Shown here in pieces: positions 42,472 through 51,213 of a DNA stretch of 64,000 nucleotides. Source of the DNA: Rhizobium subbaraonis. Its GTDB lineage: Bacteria; Pseudomonadota; Alphaproteobacteria; Rhizobiales; Rhizobiaceae. The stretch covers positions 1-64,000 of the forward strand of contig NZ_OBQD01000013.1 of NCBI RefSeq assembly GCF_900220975.1, read 5' to 3'. Numbering within the stretch: the first letter of the stretch is position 1; each line of letters begins with the position of its first letter. Position numbers and translations under genes: made by a program. The notes below the pieces were generated by a model. That model saw only the letters and a list, made by a program, of their open reading frames with translations, did no database searches and had not been told where the DNA came from.

Positions 42472-43080
42472 ATGATCACAATCCCCGGCCAGCTGGCCAT
42501 CAGAACGATTCACGGGCGCAACGGCGCGTTCAATGTCGGACGCCTCGCCACCAGCATCGGCGAATTCGTGGTGAAGAACCCCGAACTCGACCAGTATGAC
42601 GAGGGCAAATACGATGGTGACTTCGTCATCACCGAGATCCGCCCGTCGACCTATACCGCCAACGGGCGAATGGTCATCGAAATCCGCGCGCACATTGGCG
42701 AGATGACCTTGTCCAGCATCGACGCGCTCAGCGGAGACGAGGCAAGCCGCCTGTCACCGCATGAAGTCGACCCGATTGACGAGGAAACGCCGGCACCCAC
42801 GCCTGTCGCAAAGGCCCCGGCCCGAACGAAGGCACGCAGCCCGCGTGATCCCCTCGTCGACACGACGCCATTCGGCGTGGAACCGGCCAAGCCGGCAGCA
42901 GACGCATCCTCCGATACGGACGATGCAGCGCTGTTCGGCACACTCTGGCCGCTCGGCGACATCGTCAAGCTCGATGCCACCGTCGACCGGCGCCTGCTGC
43001 GCGAGCAGAGGGACCGGCTCAATCAGCTCGGTTACGAGTTCAAGCCGCTCACGCAGGACTGGCACCGCCTTCAGCCCTGA
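42472..43080 (+). CDS. DUF3275-family ICE protein
   Basis: A 202-residue protein. IPGQLAIRTIHGRNGAFNVG, GEFVVKNPELDQYDEGKYDG and DFVITEIRPSTYTANGRMVI form the DUF3275 domain; the C-terminal VDRRLLREQRDRLNQLGYEF is also conserved. It regularly follows DUF3577 in PFGI-1-class ICEs. Function unknown. Confidence 0.9.
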   Translation: MITIPGQLAIRTIHGRNGAFNVGRLATSIGEFVVKNPELDQYDEGKYDGDFVITEIRPSTYTANGRMVIEIRAHIGEMTLSSIDALSGDEASRLSPHEVDPIDEETPAPTPVAKAPARTKARSPRDPLVDTTPFGVEPAKPAADASSDTDDAALFGTLWPLGDIVKLDATVDRRLLREQRDRLNQLGYEFKPLTQDWHRLQP

Positions 43081-43169
43081 CTTCACCTGTCGACCTTGTC
43101 GACGTTCCGCCACCCGCCGGGGTTCCTGCCCCGAGGGGAGGACTCCGGCCTTTCGCCAGGAGAACCCTC

Positions 43170-43586
43170 ATGGGCTGGACATTTTCGAACTGGAAGCGAA
43201 ACGAGCTGATCCAGCTGCTCGTCGAAACCAGCGAGACCGAAACGCATCGCTACGAGACCCTCGCCTATACCGTGCGCGGCGACGTGCTGTGGTCGGTCGT
43301 TCAACGTTCCGTAAGGCAGCCGCCGGATATCCGGCCTGCCGTGGAGCAATCCACCACCTTCATCGGCTGCACGCTGTTGCAGCGGTCGAGCGGATGGTGG
43401 GGCTACAAGGCCACGGAAGAAGCGGCACATCCCTTCTATTACACCTGCCCGCTTCGCTACCTGGCGATGGCGCCCGAACAGTCTCGCGCATGGCGTGAGG
43501 GCGTTCGGACCTATCATGCCAGACGGCGCGCAACGATCCTTCCGGCCAGCGCGCTTCCCGTCGGCCAGCCGGCCTTCCTCGCCTGA
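43170..43586 (+). CDS. Hypothetical ICE protein (138 residues)
   Basis: MGWTFSNWKRNELIQLLVET begins a protein with GDVLWSVVQR, then IGCTLLQRSSGWWGYKATEE and FYYTCPLRYLAMAP. Proteins with this start recur in ICEs and plasmids, possibly as DUF6927, but the name is not certain. A CGGGG/CCCCG hairpin (43118-43133) precedes it. Confidence 0.7.
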   Translation: MGWTFSNWKRNELIQLLVETSETETHRYETLAYTVRGDVLWSVVQRSVRQPPDIRPAVEQSTTFIGCTLLQRSSGWWGYKATEEAAHPFYYTCPLRYLAMAPEQSRAWREGVRTYHARRRATILPASALPVGQPAFLA

Positions 43587-43667
43587 TCGGCACTTTCTCT
43601 TTCACCCCTTGGGGCGCGTCATCGTCCCGACGGGGCGGTGTCGCCTCTCTTTCCGTGAGGACACACC

Positions 43668-44318
43668 ATGCCTGACATCTCCCAGCAGCCGCTTTACCCC
43701 ATCGCCGAATGCCCCGACCTGATGGCCGACGGCTATATCGGTGACGAGGACGGCACCCTGCTCTTCCTCTCCGTCTGGGCGCGCGATACCGCCATCCAGC
43801 AATTCCTCGCCCGCCTGACGCTCGGCAGCGACGACGAAGGTCTCGACCGGTTCCGGATCCTCATCGACGACACCGGGCGTTCGATCCCGACGCTCATCGG
43901 CAATGTCGGCCGTCTGGAGAAGCGCTCGACGCGCGCCTTCCGGCGCACGCTGTTCGGATCGCTGATCAATCTGTGGCTGTTCGACCGGCGCTGCGTCAAA
44001 CCGGACAAGGCCAATGCCAGCGCGCTGGCCTTCCTGCGCAGGAGCAACGAGGACGGGTTCAGCCGCCTCTGGTCTCTCGTGCAGGACACCTGCCCGCTTC
44101 CCCTCCTCGATCACTGGCGTGACACCGTCATGGATCTGCTTGTCGAACGCCAAATGCTCGGCTGCCTTCCGACCGCCCTCGGGCCGCTGGAAGGACATCG
44201 GCTGGCGCTGGACGTCCCCATGCTCACCGGCATGCTCGGCGACCTCATACGCGATGGCGTGCTTCTGCCCTCTCCGCAGGAAGAGGCAGCGGGCGAACCG
44301 CTGCTGCGGGCCGCCTGA
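43668..44318 (+). CDS. Hypothetical ICE protein (216 residues)
   Basis: A 216-residue helical protein (MPDISQQPLYPIAECPDLMA start; SFGS-free core with RFRILIDDTGRSIPTLIGNV). No family recognised. It lies in the row of singly spaced ICE genes between DUF3275 and the DUF6094 methyltransferase. Confidence 0.65.
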   Translation: MPDISQQPLYPIAECPDLMADGYIGDEDGTLLFLSVWARDTAIQQFLARLTLGSDDEGLDRFRILIDDTGRSIPTLIGNVGRLEKRSTRAFRRTLFGSLINLWLFDRRCVKPDKANASALAFLRRSNEDGFSRLWSLVQDTCPLPLLDHWRDTVMDLLVERQMLGCLPTALGPLEGHRLALDVPMLTGMLGDLIRDGVLLPSPQEEAAGEPLLRAA

Positions 44319-44329
44319 TCATCTCCGTG

Positions 44330-44348
44330 ACGCGCGCTCGCCGCGCGT
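44330..44348 (+). repeat. ACGCGCG hairpin before the DUF6094 gene
   Basis: ACGCGCG-ctcgc-CGCGCGT, a 7-bp perfect stem, 33 bases before the next start. It is followed by GTCGCTTTCCCC, which is not a full T-run. Confidence 0.6.
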
Positions 44349-44381
44349 CGCTTTCCCCTCATCAGAACCAGGAGATCCCCC

Positions 44382-45491
44382 ATGGCTCTCATGTTCCCCC
44401 GTCTTGCGCGAAACTTCGCCAAGAACGGATATTATCCCACGGACGAGCCGACGCTCGAACGCACACTGAACGCCCTTCAGCCGGCGGCGGGACCGATGAA
44501 CATCATCGACCCCTGCGCCGGCGAAGGCGTCGCCATCGCCGAGGCGGCGCATGTCCTCGGCCGCGATCTGGTCCTCGCCCATGCCGTCGAGTTCGACGCC
44601 GAACGGGCAAGGCATGCCCGCGGCCTCGTGGATCGCTGCATTCACGGCGATGTCATGGACACGCTGATCTCGCGCCAGTCCTTCGGCCTTCTCTGGCTCA
44701 ACCCGCCCTACGGCGATCTTCCCAAGGACGACAACGGCATCCAGCGTCATCAGATCCAGGGTCGCCCGCGGCTTGAAAAGCTGTTCTATCAACGCAGCCT
44801 GCCGCTCCTGCAATATGGCGGCGTGCTGGTCTTCATCGTCCCGCACTATACTCTCGACGCCGAGGTCGTGGGCTGGCTAACCCGCCATTTCACGGACCTG
44901 CGCATCTACCGTGCGGTCGAAACGCAGTTCAAGCAGGTGGTGATCTTCGGCAAGCGCGTCCGCAACCGCGAGCTTGCAAGTGCCGCCGCCAAAACCTTCC
45001 GTGACCGTCTGTTGCAGATCGGCGCGGGCGAGATCGAGGCGGAGGAACTGCCGGCCGAATGGCCACTGCAGCCTTATGCTGTACCAGTGGCCCAGGCCGA
45101 GCCGGAGCAGTTTTATCGGATATCGATGGAGCCGGAGCAGTTCGCCGAGGAGGTCCATCGTCTTCAGGGCCTCTGGCCCTCGGTCGAGACGCATCTCGGC
45201 GCCGCGCAGCAATCGTTGCGCCGGCCCGCGCGTGCCCTCTCCCAATGGCACCTCGCCCTGGCGCTCGCCGCCGGTGCGATCTCCGGCGTCGTCACCTCGA
45301 CGTCCGGCAAGGTCATGGTCGTCAAGGGCGACACCCACAAGGAAAAGTCCCAGACGCTGGAATACACCGAGCGCGAAGACGGCTCCGTCGCCGAGACCCG
45401 CATTCTCACGGACAAGTTCGTGCCCGTCATCCGCGCATGGGACATGACGCCCGGCTCCCCGACACGGGGCCAGGTGCTCACCATCCGCTGA
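44382..45491 (+). CDS. DUF6094-type SAM-dependent methyltransferase
   Basis: A 369-residue protein. MNIIDPCAGEGVAIAEAAHV is SAM motif I and LLWLNPPYGD the catalytic NPPY of N6-adenine-type amino-methyltransferases. The protein begins MALMFPRLARNFAKNGYYPT, as other ICE members do. The C-terminal half (about 230-369) is unassigned. It probably modifies DNA or RNA; no restriction partner is present. Confidence 0.85.
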   Translation: MALMFPRLARNFAKNGYYPTDEPTLERTLNALQPAAGPMNIIDPCAGEGVAIAEAAHVLGRDLVLAHAVEFDAERARHARGLVDRCIHGDVMDTLISRQSFGLLWLNPPYGDLPKDDNGIQRHQIQGRPRLEKLFYQRSLPLLQYGGVLVFIVPHYTLDAEVVGWLTRHFTDLRIYRAVETQFKQVVIFGKRVRNRELASAAAKTFRDRLLQIGAGEIEAEELPAEWPLQPYAVPVAQAEPEQFYRISMEPEQFAEEVHRLQGLWPSVETHLGAAQQSLRRPARALSQWHLALALAAGAISGVVTSTSGKVMVVKGDTHKEKSQTLEYTEREDGSVAETRILTDKFVPVIRAWDMTPGSPTRGQVLTIR

Positions 45492-45551
45492 TGCCTTCCC
45501 TGTCGTTCCGACCGGACGGCGGCTTCTCTCACTCTCAACGGAGATTTTACG

Positions 45552-45848
45552 ATGACAGTCAAAGCCAAGGGACCGCCCAGGCTCTTCGATACCGGTGCGC
45601 TGTATTTCAGCGACCGGATCCAGCAGCTCATGGACGAAGGCCGGCTCGACCCGCTGCCTTTCTTCCTGCGTCATAGCCGCGGGGATTGGGGCGAAGTCGC
45701 CGACTACCAGTGGCATCAGAACAACGCCGCATTGCATTCGGGCAGCCGCCTGGAATCCTTCTTCACCGTTCACCGTGAACTGGCGCTTTCGATCGTCACC
45801 GAGGCTGACCGAAGCGCAACCCTGATCCGCGTGTCGTCCGAGCGCTGA
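45552..45848 (+). CDS. Small ICE protein, paralogue of 45928
   Basis: A 98-residue protein: LYFSDRIQQLMDEGRLDPLP, FFLRHSRGDWGEVADYQWHQ and LALSIVTEADRSATLIRVSS. The next gene has the same pattern, so this is a tandem duplication. Such plasmid-related proteins are common in ICEs; function unknown. Confidence 0.75.
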   Translation: MTVKAKGPPRLFDTGALYFSDRIQQLMDEGRLDPLPFFLRHSRGDWGEVADYQWHQNNAALHSGSRLESFFTVHRELALSIVTEADRSATLIRVSSER

Positions 45849-45851
45849 GAC

Positions 45852-45899
45852 ACGCCCATCTTCACCCACCCACCGGGGTCACGCCGCCCCGATGGGCGT
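45852..45899 (+). repeat. Nested stem-loop between tandem paralogues
   Basis: ACGCCCATC (45852-45860) pairs with GATGGGCGT (45891-45899), and CGGGG (45874-45878) pairs with CCCCG (45887-45891) inside it. It sits just before the leader of the second paralogue. Confidence 0.6.
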
Positions 45900-45927
45900 C
45901 GTGGCTTCCATCCATGAAGGAGCCCTC

Positions 45928-46233
45928 ATGACAAGCGAAGACCTCTCGCAACTGCCGCAGCCGAAATTCCCGGCCGGCAAGGTCGTCTTCTCCTCCAGCA
46001 TCACCGATCTCGTCGAACGCGGCCGGTTCGATCCGGCCCGTTATCTCCGCCGCCATCTCAAAGGCGACTGGGGCGACCAGTGCGATGCCGACTGGCAGAG
46101 CAACGATACGGCCGTCAAGACCGGCGAGGAGATCCTGATGTCGGTCTATTACATCGACCCGGCGCTCACGCTCTGGATCCTCACCGAAAGCGACCGCAGC
46201 GTCACCACGCTGATGCTGCCCGACGAACACTGA
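45928..46233 (+). CDS. Small ICE protein, paralogue of 45552
   Basis: A 101-residue protein: VVFSSSITDLVERGRFDPAR, YLRRHLKGDWGDQCDADWQS and LTLWILTESDRSVTTLMLPD. It shares the RH-x-(K/R)GDWG and TE-x-DRS signatures with its neighbour. GAAGGAG lies 6 bases before the ATG. Confidence 0.75.
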   Translation: MTSEDLSQLPQPKFPAGKVVFSSSITDLVERGRFDPARYLRRHLKGDWGDQCDADWQSNDTAVKTGEEILMSVYYIDPALTLWILTESDRSVTTLMLPDEH

Positions 46234-46273
46234 TCTTCATCCGCGGCTGACGCCGCTTCCCTCCTCCCACCTC

Positions 46274-46294
46274 CGGGGCATGTCCACTGCCCCG
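46274..46294 (+). repeat. CGGGGCA hairpin before the helicase gene
   Basis: CGGGGCA-tgtccac-TGCCCCG, a 7-bp perfect stem, 43 bases before the helicase start. It belongs to the set of GC hairpins that punctuate this gene row. Confidence 0.6.
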
Positions 46295-46337
46295 AAAGGG
46301 ACGGTGCGTGCCCCGTTTTCCGCATGGAGCATCACCG

Positions 46338-48608
46338 ATGTACGATCTCGACGACACGCTCGAGGCCCCCATCGAGGGCGATATTATCGAGGCGGAGCGC
46401 GACCCGCTTTCCATCAGCCTGACGGACTTCGTCTCCGAGTTCGGCGACGAACTGCTGGCTTCCCTCAACCGGTCCAATCCGCCTGTTTATACCGGGCAGG
46501 CCCGCCCTCATCGGCAGGCCGTGCTCGACGGTCTGAAGCGTCGTCCCTTCGACGCCCAGGCCGACGTCATCCATGCCGTCGCCGAGCTGCTGGTCGATCA
46601 GGGCGAGGCCGCCGCGATCATCAATGCCGAGATGGGAACCGGCAAGACGCTGATGGCGATCGCCGTCGCAGCCGTCCTCAAGGCTGAAGGCTTCCGCCGG
46701 TCGCTCATCCTCTCCCCGCCGCATCTCGTTTACAAATGGCGGCGGGAAATCCTCGAAACGGTGCCCGGCGCCAAGGTCTGGGTCCTCAACGGCCCCGATA
46801 CGCTGGTCAAGCTCATCAAGCTGCGCGAACAGCTTGGCGTCCCGGCGACGGGACAGGAGTTTTTCGTTCTCGGCCGCGTCCGGATGCGGATGGGTTTCCA
46901 TTGGCGACCCGCCTTCACCCGGCGGCGCGTGCCCGACGGCTTCATCGGCGCGTGCCCGCATTGCGGCAATGTCATCACCAACCTCGACGGCGAGCCGGTC
47001 AACCCGGTCGAGCTGGAAGCCGAGGAAACGCGCCGCACCTGCGGTCATTGCACTTCGGCGCTGTGGACGCTGATGCGCCCGCGCACGCTCTCCGCAACCG
47101 ACCAGTCTTCGGCGGTGGTACGAGCCTTGAAGCGCATTCCGACGATCGGCGAAGCGACCGCGCAGCGGCTGATGAAGCAGTTCGGCGAATCCTTCCTGGT
47201 CTCTCTCCTCGGCGACAATCTCTACGAGTTCATCAACCTGATGGACGCCCGAGGGGAACTCATCTTCTCCGACCGCCAGGCCCAGCGCATGGAACGCGCG
47301 ATGGCCAATATGGAGTTCGGCTTCGGCGAAGGGGGATACCAGCCCTCGGAATTCATCAAGAGATACCTTCCGCAAGGCTTCTTCGACCTTCTGATCTGCG
47401 ACGAAGGCCATGAATACAAAAGCCCCGGCTCCGCACAGGGGCAGGCCATGGGCGTGCTCGCCGCCAAGGCGCGCAAGGCCCTTCTCCTGACCGGCACGCT
47501 GATGGGTGGCTATGCGGATGACCTGTTCGCGCTGCTGTTCAGGGTGTTGACCGGCCGCATGATCGAAGACGGCTACCGGCCGGGCAAGACCGGCAGCATG
47601 ACGGCCGCCAGCATGGCCTTCATGCGCGATCACGGTGTCCTCAAGGACATTTATTCGGAGAGCAACGGGGCGGCGCACAAGACCGCCCGCGGCACCAAGA
47701 TATCGGTTCGGACGGTCAAGGCTCCGGGCTTCGGCCCCAAGGGCATCTTGAGATGCGTGCTGCCGTTCACCGTCTTCCTCAAGCTCCGCGATATCGGCGG
47801 CAACGTGCTTCCTCCCTACGAGGAGGAGTTTCGCGAGGTGGTCATGGACCCCGATCAGGCCAACGCCTATCGGGACCTGGCGAACGATCTCACCGCCCAG
47901 CTCAAGCAGGCCCTCGCGCGGCGCGACACTACGCTCCTCGGCGTGGTTCTCAACACGCTCCTCGCCTGGCCGGATACGTGCTTCCGGGCGGAAGCGGTCA
48001 AGCATCCGCGCTCGCGAGAACTGATCGCGTTCACACCGCCGCAGTTCTCCGATCTCGAAGTCATGCCGAAGGAGCAGGAACTGATCGACATCTGCAAGGC
48101 GGAGAAGGCCGAGGGCCGCAGGGTGCTTGCCTATACCGTCTATACCGGGACGCGGGACACCACGTCGCGGCTGAAGTCGCTGCTCGAACAGGAAGGCCTG
48201 AAGGTCGCGGTGCTGCGCGGAAGCGTGGACACGTCGCGGCGCGAGGACTGGATCGCCGAGCAACTGGACCGGGGCATCGACGTGCTTCTGACCAACCCCG
48301 AACTGGTCAAGACAGGGCTCGATCTTCTGGAGTTCCCGACCATCGTCTTTCTCCAGTCGGGCTACAACGTCTATACGCTCCAGCAGGCCTCGCGCCGGTC
48401 ATGGCGTATCGGCCAGCATCTGCACGTCAAGGTCATCTATCTTGGCTATGCCGGAACGTCGCAGATGACGTGCCTGGCGCTGATGGCGAAGAAGATCCTC
48501 GTCTCGCAAAGCACCTCCGGCGACGTGCCGGAATCCGGGCTCGATGTCCTCAACCAGGACGGCGACTCCGTCGAGGTGGCCCTGGCAAGGCAACTCGTCG
48601 CCGCATGA
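46338..48608 (+). CDS. SNF2/DEAD-like helicase of the ICE
   Basis: A 756-residue superfamily-2 protein. Walker A is AEMGTGKTLMAIAV near residue 98, Walker B DEGH in DLLICDEGHEYKS, and the C-terminal domain ends with motif VI QASRRSWRIGQ. Two CxxC pairs (CPHC, CGHC) between motifs I and II form a zinc finger. It resembles SNF2-type translocases and is regular cargo of this ICE class, probably acting in DNA processing. Confidence 0.85.
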   Translation: MYDLDDTLEAPIEGDIIEAERDPLSISLTDFVSEFGDELLASLNRSNPPVYTGQARPHRQAVLDGLKRRPFDAQADVIHAVAELLVDQGEAAAIINAEMGTGKTLMAIAVAAVLKAEGFRRSLILSPPHLVYKWRREILETVPGAKVWVLNGPDTLVKLIKLREQLGVPATGQEFFVLGRVRMRMGFHWRPAFTRRRVPDGFIGACPHCGNVITNLDGEPVNPVELEAEETRRTCGHCTSALWTLMRPRTLSATDQSSAVVRALKRIPTIGEATAQRLMKQFGESFLVSLLGDNLYEFINLMDARGELIFSDRQAQRMERAMANMEFGFGEGGYQPSEFIKRYLPQGFFDLLICDEGHEYKSPGSAQGQAMGVLAAKARKALLLTGTLMGGYADDLFALLFRVLTGRMIEDGYRPGKTGSMTAASMAFMRDHGVLKDIYSESNGAAHKTARGTKISVRTVKAPGFGPKGILRCVLPFTVFLKLRDIGGNVLPPYEEEFREVVMDPDQANAYRDLANDLTAQLKQALARRDTTLLGVVLNTLLAWPDTCFRAEAVKHPRSRELIAFTPPQFSDLEVMPKEQELIDICKAEKAEGRRVLAYTVYTGTRDTTSRLKSLLEQEGLKVAVLRGSVDTSRREDWIAEQLDRGIDVLLTNPELVKTGLDLLEFPTIVFLQSGYNVYTLQQASRRSWRIGQHLHVKVIYLGYAGTSQMTCLALMAKKILVSQSTSGDVPESGLDVLNQDGDSVEVALARQLVAA

Positions 48609-48621
48609 TCCTCGATCTCAT

Positions 48622-48651
48622 GGGACGGTCCAATCGGGCCGTCCCTTTTTT
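48622..48651 (+). terminator. Intrinsic terminator after the helicase gene
   Basis: GGGACGG-N10-CCGTCCC followed by TTTTTT. It lies 13 bases after the stop and ends the helicase transcript. Confidence 0.88.
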
Positions 48652-48689
48652 CCTCACCTCTTCCCATCAGAGAAACAAGGAGCTGTTCC

Positions 48690-49127
48690 ATGAGAACCTT
48701 GCCTATCGCTGTCGCGTGCTACGACGCCGAGAACAATGCCGACATGCCCGTGTTCACCGTCTCGGTGACGGACGGGGAATATGCAACCGGCGCCCACTAC
48801 GACAAGGCGCGGGCCTTGGCCAGGGAGGCCGGCTACGAGAGGCCCTTCGTCTGCTTCGAAGGCAAGGATCAGACCGCCATCCTCTCCGCCGCCCGCAAGC
48901 TCGAGCTGGTTCCTCGCGTCGTAGCCGTCGACGTCACGGACGGAGAGGTTTGCTCTGTCCGCTGCGATGCCGGCGAGATCAAAGTGATCTGCTACGACAC
49001 GTCCAATACGGAAGACTTCCCGTTCGTCGTGTTCGACCTGCCGGTCGGGGAAAGCGGCTCTAACGTGCCATGCTGGGCTCATGTCCAGCCGGCCGACGTC
49101 GACCCAACACTCAAGAAGCTTTGGTGA
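48690..49127 (+). CDS. Hypothetical ICE protein (145 residues)
   Basis: MRTLPIAVACYDAENNADMP starts a 145-residue acidic, beta-rich protein with a C-terminal AHVQPADVDPTLKKLW. No family recognised. It stands alone between two hairpins and may be the last gene of the maintenance half. Confidence 0.65.
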   Translation: MRTLPIAVACYDAENNADMPVFTVSVTDGEYATGAHYDKARALAREAGYERPFVCFEGKDQTAILSAARKLELVPRVVAVDVTDGEVCSVRCDAGEIKVICYDTSNTEDFPFVVFDLPVGESGSNVPCWAHVQPADVDPTLKKLW

Positions 49128-49172
49128 CGTTCCGAACGCCGACCACTGCGTCAGCAATCGACCTTATAATCG

Positions 49173-49190
49173 CGGCCCCTTCGGGGGCCG
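49173..49190 (+). terminator. UUCG-loop hairpin, probable terminator
   Basis: CGGCCCC-ttcg-GGGGCCG with a stable TTCG tetraloop, followed by TTTCG. The short T-run makes termination likely but not sure. It separates the maintenance half from the flavin monooxygenase. Confidence 0.6.
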
Positions 49191-49309
49191 TTTCGCTGGA
49201 TAATGGCGCACTTTGCCACACTCGGCAGGCAAAGCAGATCTATGCCGTCGACGGAAAAGTGCGGTAGGTTTCGCCACAGAGTTCGTCTGGCCGGAAAGAA
49301 GCGCAAGGG

Positions 49310-50506
49310 ATGGTCCACCGGAGTTGCTGCATCGTGGGCGCGGGTCCCGCCGGGTTGATGCTCGGCCTTTTGCTCGCACGTGCTGGCGTCGATGTGACGG
49401 TCGTCGAGAAGCACGGGGATTTCCTGCGCGACTTTCGCGGCGACACCGTCCATCCTTCCACGCTGGAGGTGATGCACGAACTGGGCCTTCTCGACGGATT
49501 GCTGCAACTGCCGCACACGCAGGCGCCAAAACTTCATGCCGAGATCGGCGGCAAGGACATCACCATCGCCGACTTCTCGCGCCTGCCAACGAAATGCCGT
49601 TTCATCGCCTTCATGCCGCAATGGGAATTCCTCGACTATGTGGCGCGCGAAGCAGGGCGGCTCCCAAATTTCCACCTGCTTATGCGCGCGCAGGTGACGG
49701 CGCTCTTCGAAGCGGAAGGGCGCATCGCCGGCGTCCGCGTCGCCACGGCGGATGGGGAGACGGATATCAGGGCCGCGCTGGTCGTCGGCGCGGACGGGCG
49801 CAACTCCGTCGTGCGGGAGAAGGCCGGGCTGGAGATCGAGCGCTTCGGCAGCCCGCGCGACGTGCTGTGGATGAAGCTCTCGCATCAGCCCGACGATCCG
49901 CCCTATGTCATGGGCCACGGCGGGCCGAGGCAGGGGTTCGTGATGGTCGACCGCGGCGATTATTGGCAATGCGGCTATGTGGTGCGCAAGGGCTCCTATG
50001 CGGATGTGAAGGCGGCCGGCATCGATGCTTTCCGGGAGGCCGTCGCCGCCGTTTCGCCGCTGCCGCCGGAACGGATGCAGGAGGTCCGCTCCTGGGATGA
50101 CGTGCATCTGCTGAGCGTGCGGATCGACCGGCTCAAGCGCTGGTGGCGGCCGGGCCTTCTATGCATCGGCGATGCGGCGCACGCCATGTCGCCGATCGGC
50201 GGATTCGGCGTCAATCTGGCGATCCAGGATGCGGTCGCCACCGCGAACATCCTTGCCGGCCCGCTTCGCGACGGCACCTTGGCCGACAGGCATCTCGCCG
50301 ACGTGCAGGCGCGACGCTCGTTTCCGACCAAGGCGACGCAGAAACTGCAACTGATGATGCAGCGCGACCGCAGCAAGCGCGAGGCGGAGGACAAGCGGCG
50401 CGAGGGGCCGCCCTCCTTCATGCGCGGCATCGCACGCTGGCCCGTGCTTGCCCATCTCGCCGGCCGCCTGGTCGGGCTCGGCTTCCGGCCGGAGCATATC
50501 CGGTAG
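49310..50506 (+). CDS. Flavin-dependent monooxygenase (PHBH fold)
   Basis: A 398-residue class A flavoprotein monooxygenase. CCIVGAGPAGLMLGLLLARA is the GxGxxG FAD motif, VVGADGRNSVVREKAG the DG motif and LCIGDAAHAMSPIGGFGVNL the GD motif. It hydroxylates an aromatic or related compound using NAD(P)H and oxygen. It precedes the conjugation genes on the same strand and is metabolic or detoxification cargo. The substrate cannot be told. Confidence 0.88.
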   Translation: MVHRSCCIVGAGPAGLMLGLLLARAGVDVTVVEKHGDFLRDFRGDTVHPSTLEVMHELGLLDGLLQLPHTQAPKLHAEIGGKDITIADFSRLPTKCRFIAFMPQWEFLDYVAREAGRLPNFHLLMRAQVTALFEAEGRIAGVRVATADGETDIRAALVVGADGRNSVVREKAGLEIERFGSPRDVLWMKLSHQPDDPPYVMGHGGPRQGFVMVDRGDYWQCGYVVRKGSYADVKAAGIDAFREAVAAVSPLPPERMQEVRSWDDVHLLSVRIDRLKRWWRPGLLCIGDAAHAMSPIGGFGVNLAIQDAVATANILAGPLRDGTLADRHLADVQARRSFPTKATQKLQLMMQRDRSKREAEDKRREGPPSFMRGIARWPVLAHLAGRLVGLGFRPEHIR

Positions 50507-50625
50507 CGCGACCACGCTTCTTCTCCTCTGCTCCGGAAACCGGGGCGACCGTGTTCCCCTTTGTTTGCTGATCGCCCGATCCGGGCGGCGGATGGTGATG
50601 GCTCCATGTTCCAGGGGATCCATCC

Positions 50626-51213
50626 ATGCGCTTCACCAGCCAAATCCGTCGCAAACTTACGGGTTGCGGTTCTGTCCTGATTGTCGCCATGGCGACGGCA
50701 GGGTGCTCCACAATCGCCGAGCCTCCGGAGCCGACGCCTGTTCGGCCCGTCTCTTTTCCTCTGGCGGAACCGGATCCCGACTTCATTCCCGTCCTGCGTC
50801 AGGGTCGCTACACCCTGGTCGAGCTTGCGCCGGCATCGGCGCAGCGGGATCTGATGCGACAGGTGGTCACGGTTTCCCTTCCCGAGGGCCGCAGAAGCAC
50901 GGTCGGCGACGCCCTGCGGCAGATCCTGTCCCGCTCGGGCTACAAGCTGTGCTCCGCCGATGATGCCGCCACGCTGTCGGCGCTGCCCTTGCCGGCCTCA
51001 CACCATCGCCTCGGACCGCTGATGCTGCGCGACGCGCTCCTGACGCTGTCCGGATCGGCATGGAACCTGCAGGTCGATGACAGGACCCGCACCGTCTGCT
51101 TCTACCGCGCACCGTTCCCCGCCTTCGCCGCCAGCGAGATGAAACCCGACTTCGACACGACCAGGGTCGCCGCCCTCAGCACCCACGCTGTCGCCAGGAA
51201 AGCAAAGCCATGA
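50626..51213 (+). CDS. PilL-type ICE lipoprotein (TIGR03748-like)
   Basis: A 195-residue protein. The signal VLIVAMATAGCSTI has a lipobox Cys near residue 27. The rest (FIPVLRQGRYTLVELAPASA, then GDALRQILSRSGYKLC) matches the PilL N-terminal domain of PFGI-1-class ICEs, an outer-membrane-side part of the transfer apparatus. It overlaps TIGR03759 by 4 bases and opens the conjugation operon. Confidence 0.85.
   Translation: MRFTSQIRRKLTGCGSVLIVAMATAGCSTIAEPPEPTPVRPVSFPLAEPDPDFIPVLRQGRYTLVELAPASAQRDLMRQVVTVSLPEGRRSTVGDALRQILSRSGYKLCSADDAATLSALPLPASHHRLGPLMLRDALLTLSGSAWNLQVDDRTRTVCFYRAPFPAFAASEMKPDFDTTRVAALSTHAVARKAKP

Noticed and set aside
46332-48263. Long antisense frame (643 codons) opposite the helicase gene
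   Set aside because: It is a codon-bias shadow: the plus strand has Walker A, DEGH and motif VI, while the minus frame shows no domain.
49310-50506. Calling the flavin monooxygenase a tetracycline-inactivating TetX
   Set aside because: Only fold-level motifs are shared; nothing visible by eye is specific to TetX.
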